A stretch of 6,915 nucleotides of DNA from Tatlockia sp. (lineage in GTDB: Bacteria > Cyanobacteriota > Cyanobacteriia > Cyanobacteriales > Chroococcidiopsidaceae). Both the position numbers and the translations under genes were made by a program. The notes under the pieces were generated by a model, which was not told the DNA's origin, did not search any database, and saw only the letters and a list, made by a program, of their open reading frames with translations. The DNA is taken from the NCBI GenBank assembly GCA_013698215.1, contig JACCVJ010000237.1, positions 1-6,915 on the forward strand. Direction: 5' to 3'. Below are positions 4,973 to 6,915 of the stretch, piece by piece (position 1 is the stretch's first letter; the number at the start of each line of letters is the position of its first letter).

Positions 4973-6915
4973 ATGTCTAAGCTTACTCGAAGACAGCTAC
5001 TTGTGTTTTTTGGTGCAAGTGCTGGTAGTGCAGCGCTTACGCCGATTTTGGGCGAAAAATTATTTGATAGCACGGTTCAAGCTGCGGAAACATTAAAATT
5101 TACTCCTGTACGTTTGCCCCATCCTTTGCCTATTTATCAACAGCAAAATAGCTACTATGCTACAGGTGTAGAACGCGGAAATGTTCTAAATGCGGCGACC
5201 GATACAAGGTTAAGTACCTACACAATTATTGATGATGTGGTAGTACCACCAGAGTACGAGCGTTACGTTATTGTTAGTTGGGGCGATCGCGTATTTCCCA
5301 ATAAAGACGAATATTTTGGTTACAACTGTGACTACACAGGCTTTGTGCCGATTAATGGCGATAACGATGGCTATTTGTGGGTAAATCACGAATATGTTTC
5401 TTATCCCATTAGCGCCTTAGCACCAGAATCGCCTACCGACTTGACCGGATTTCCTGAATCCTTTACCTCTGTTATCGGTTATACCCCCACGACCAAAGAT
5501 CGCACGCTTTTAGGCGAATTTTTGTACAACATGGGTGGCTCGATTTTACGAATTTCTAGAAGAATTCGCGGCGGGCGCTTTAATGTAGTTAGCGATGCCA
5601 AAAACCGACGCATTCACACCCTTTCTGGCTTAGGAATCAATAGCGGACGGACGGATGCTTACAAAGCCGTTACTGCTTGGGGATCTAAAAGTTACCAGCA
5701 AGGCGACCAAAATTATTTAATTGGTACAGGCCCGGCGGCGGCGGAAGTATTTAATATTAGTAGCGATGGTTTGGGTAATAAAATTATCGGTACAGGACAC
5801 AATTGTTCTGGCGGGACAACTCCTTGGGGAACAATTATGTCTGGCGAAGAAAATTTCCAAGCAAGTACAGCCTTCTTTGTAGGAGTGCAAGAAGGAGTCA
5901 AACGCGATGGGACTCAAACTGGGTACATTGCTGGCACTACTGGGGCAGAGTTTGGCATGGTAGGAGAAAAATACGGCTGGATGGTAGAAATCGATCCTAA
6001 TGACCTCAATTACCGCCCCCGCAAACATACAGCTTTGGGTCGCTTCCGCCACGAAAACATTACCATGCGCGTCGAGCGAGGTAAAAAATTAGTAGCTTAT
6101 ATGGGTGACGATCGCCGGGGAGGTCATACTTATAAATATGTGAGCGATCGCAAAGTAACTAACCCCACAAGTAAAGATAACAGTGCTTTATTTGAGTCTG
6201 GGACTCTCTACGCTGCTCGTTATCAGCCTGATGGTACAGGGCGATGGATTCCGCTTCAACTAGACACCAAAACTAGCCCCAATCGTCCCTCCGATATTGC
6301 AGCTACAGAAATTGCTCAGTTGGGTAAAGCGAGTAATAATGGACTTGTTCGCTTACCCCGGCGCAATGGCGTAGCAGGGCAAACTACTGATGGTGGTTCT
6401 TTATCTGTTACTATCAACGCCGTTGTAAATTCTAGCGGTGTAGCTACTTCCTTTGGCGAAGCGGAAGCGCTCCCAGATTACCGTAACAAGCGGCTATCAG
6501 ACTTTTATTCAACTCAAGGTGCGGTGGTTTGTGACGCTTTCTTGGCAGCTAATTTGGTGGGAGCAACTCCAACGGCGCGTCCTGAAGACTTAGAAGTGCA
6601 TCCCCGTACTAAAGAAGTATTCATCGCTTATACCGACGGCGCAGCCGGGAGCGATGGCTATCCTGATTCCAAGATTTTTGTTGTGTCTAAATACACTAGC
6701 GATATCAATGATGCTCAACCATCGGGGGAACTATTTAAAATTACTGAAAATAGTGCTGATGGTACGGGTTTATTTTTCCGTTGGACACGATTTGCCAAAG
6801 GTGGAGAAGCAGGGGCGGAAATTGGCTCTGGTTTTGCGAATGTAGATAACTTGGTATTTGACAACAAGGAAAATGTCTGGGGTGTAACAGATATGTCTAC
6901 TAGCTCTCACAATGG
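4973..6915 (+). CDS. phoX: PhoX family alkaline phosphatase, Tat-exported (C-terminus cut by window edge)
   Basis: 647 codons are visible without a stop and the gene leaves the window. PhoX enzymes (DUF839 family) are periplasmic or extracellular phosphomonoesterases using Ca2+ and Fe3+, releasing phosphate from organic esters during phosphate shortage. Residues 1-38 form a Tat signal: TRRQLL (5-10), a hydrophobic segment (11-26) and a VQA site near 37, in keeping with export of a metal-loaded folded enzyme. Family motifs include HNCSGGTTPWGT (276-287), whose Cys278 matches the iron-binding Cys of PhoX as I recall it, GEEN (291-294), GRFRHEN (356-362), YMGDDRRGGHTYKY (376-389) and RPEDLEVHP (536-544), whose acidic residues are probable metal ligands. 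ATG 4973 is preceded by AAGGGG (4963-4968) and AAGGA (4955-4959). A Pho-box-like array lies about 90-120 bases upstream. The gene reads plainly with no frameshift. Whether the end is intact cannot be seen. Confidence 0.93.
   Translation, partial: MSKLTRRQLLVFFGASAGSAALTPILGEKLFDSTVQAAETLKFTPVRLPHPLPIYQQQNSYYATGVERGNVLNAATDTRLSTYTIIDDVVVPPEYERYVIVSWGDRVFPNKDEYFGYNCDYTGFVPINGDNDGYLWVNHEYVSYPISALAPESPTDLTGFPESFTSVIGYTPTTKDRTLLGEFLYNMGGSILRISRRIRGGRFNVVSDAKNRRIHTLSGLGINSGRTDAYKAVTAWGSKSYQQGDQNYLIGTGPAAAEVFNISSDGLGNKIIGTGHNCSGGTTPWGTIMSGEENFQASTAFFVGVQEGVKRDGTQTGYIAGTTGAEFGMVGEKYGWMVEIDPNDLNYRPRKHTALGRFRHENITMRVERGKKLVAYMGDDRRGGHTYKYVSDRKVTNPTSKDNSALFESGTLYAARYQPDGTGRWIPLQLDTKTSPNRPSDIAATEIAQLGKASNNGLVRLPRRNGVAGQTTDGGSLSVTINAVVNSSGVATSFGEAEALPDYRNKRLSDFYSTQGAVVCDAFLAANLVGATPTARPEDLEVHPRTKEVFIAYTDGAAGSDGYPDSKIFVVSKYTSDINDAQPSGELFKITENSADGTGLFFRWTRFAKGGEAGAEIGSGFANVDNLVFDNKENVWGVTDMSTSSHN

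Noticed and set aside
5717..6052. Minus-strand ORF of 111 codons
   Set aside because: It lies fully antisense to phoX, whose motifs and frame are clear; its translation shows no domain.
1..6915. Search for CRISPR arrays, tRNA or rRNA genes, insertion sequences and frameshifted genes
   Set aside because: No regularly spaced repeats, no cloverleaf or rRNA motifs, no transposase or terminal repeats, and every main gene reads without interruption.

Overview
This window is chromosomal DNA from a cyanobacterium. The octamer GCGATCGC (the cyanobacterial HIP1 site) occurs ten times in 6.9 kb. The gene set also fits: a SigG-type ECF sigma factor with its anti-sigma partner, a cyanobacterial ComFB-domain protein, a secreted M23 peptidase and a PhoX phosphatase. 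Moderate G+C and AT-rich spacers suit a filamentous or Chroococcidiopsis-like lineage, but I cannot name a genus.

The layout is two divergent blocks. The left block (1-3014) is on the minus strand and reads, in transcription order: M23 peptidase (3014-2133), ComFB-domain protein (2085-1501), a gene-free spacer of 440 bp with hairpins and possible promoter elements (1500-1061), sigG (1060-404), and an anti-sigma factor cut off by the window edge (263-1). The right block is on the plus strand: an exported retropepsin-like aspartic protease (3317-4195), a small secreted protein of unknown function (4324-4767), and a Tat-exported PhoX alkaline phosphatase (4973 to the window end, incomplete). The 302-bp divergent spacer (3015-3316) carries candidate promoters for both blocks, an inverted repeat over the minus-strand -35 and an 11-bp direct repeat on the plus-strand side.

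The common theme is the cell envelope. Four products have export signals (M23, aspartic protease, small secreted protein, PhoX), and SigG/anti-sigma is a stress-signalling pair. The ComFB protein belongs to a family reported to bind cyclic dinucleotides. PhoX releases phosphate from organic esters and is preceded by a plausible Pho box. Linking these into one regulatory unit is inference.

I see no mobile element, CRISPR array, tRNA, rRNA or broken gene, and no clearly new biological system. The most useful leads are the regulatory motifs, the ComFB-M23 gene pair, the zinc-motif-less anti-sigma factor and the uncharacterised 147-residue secreted protein. Two genes (sigG and M23) have possible upstream TTG starts; I prefer the internal ATG in both.
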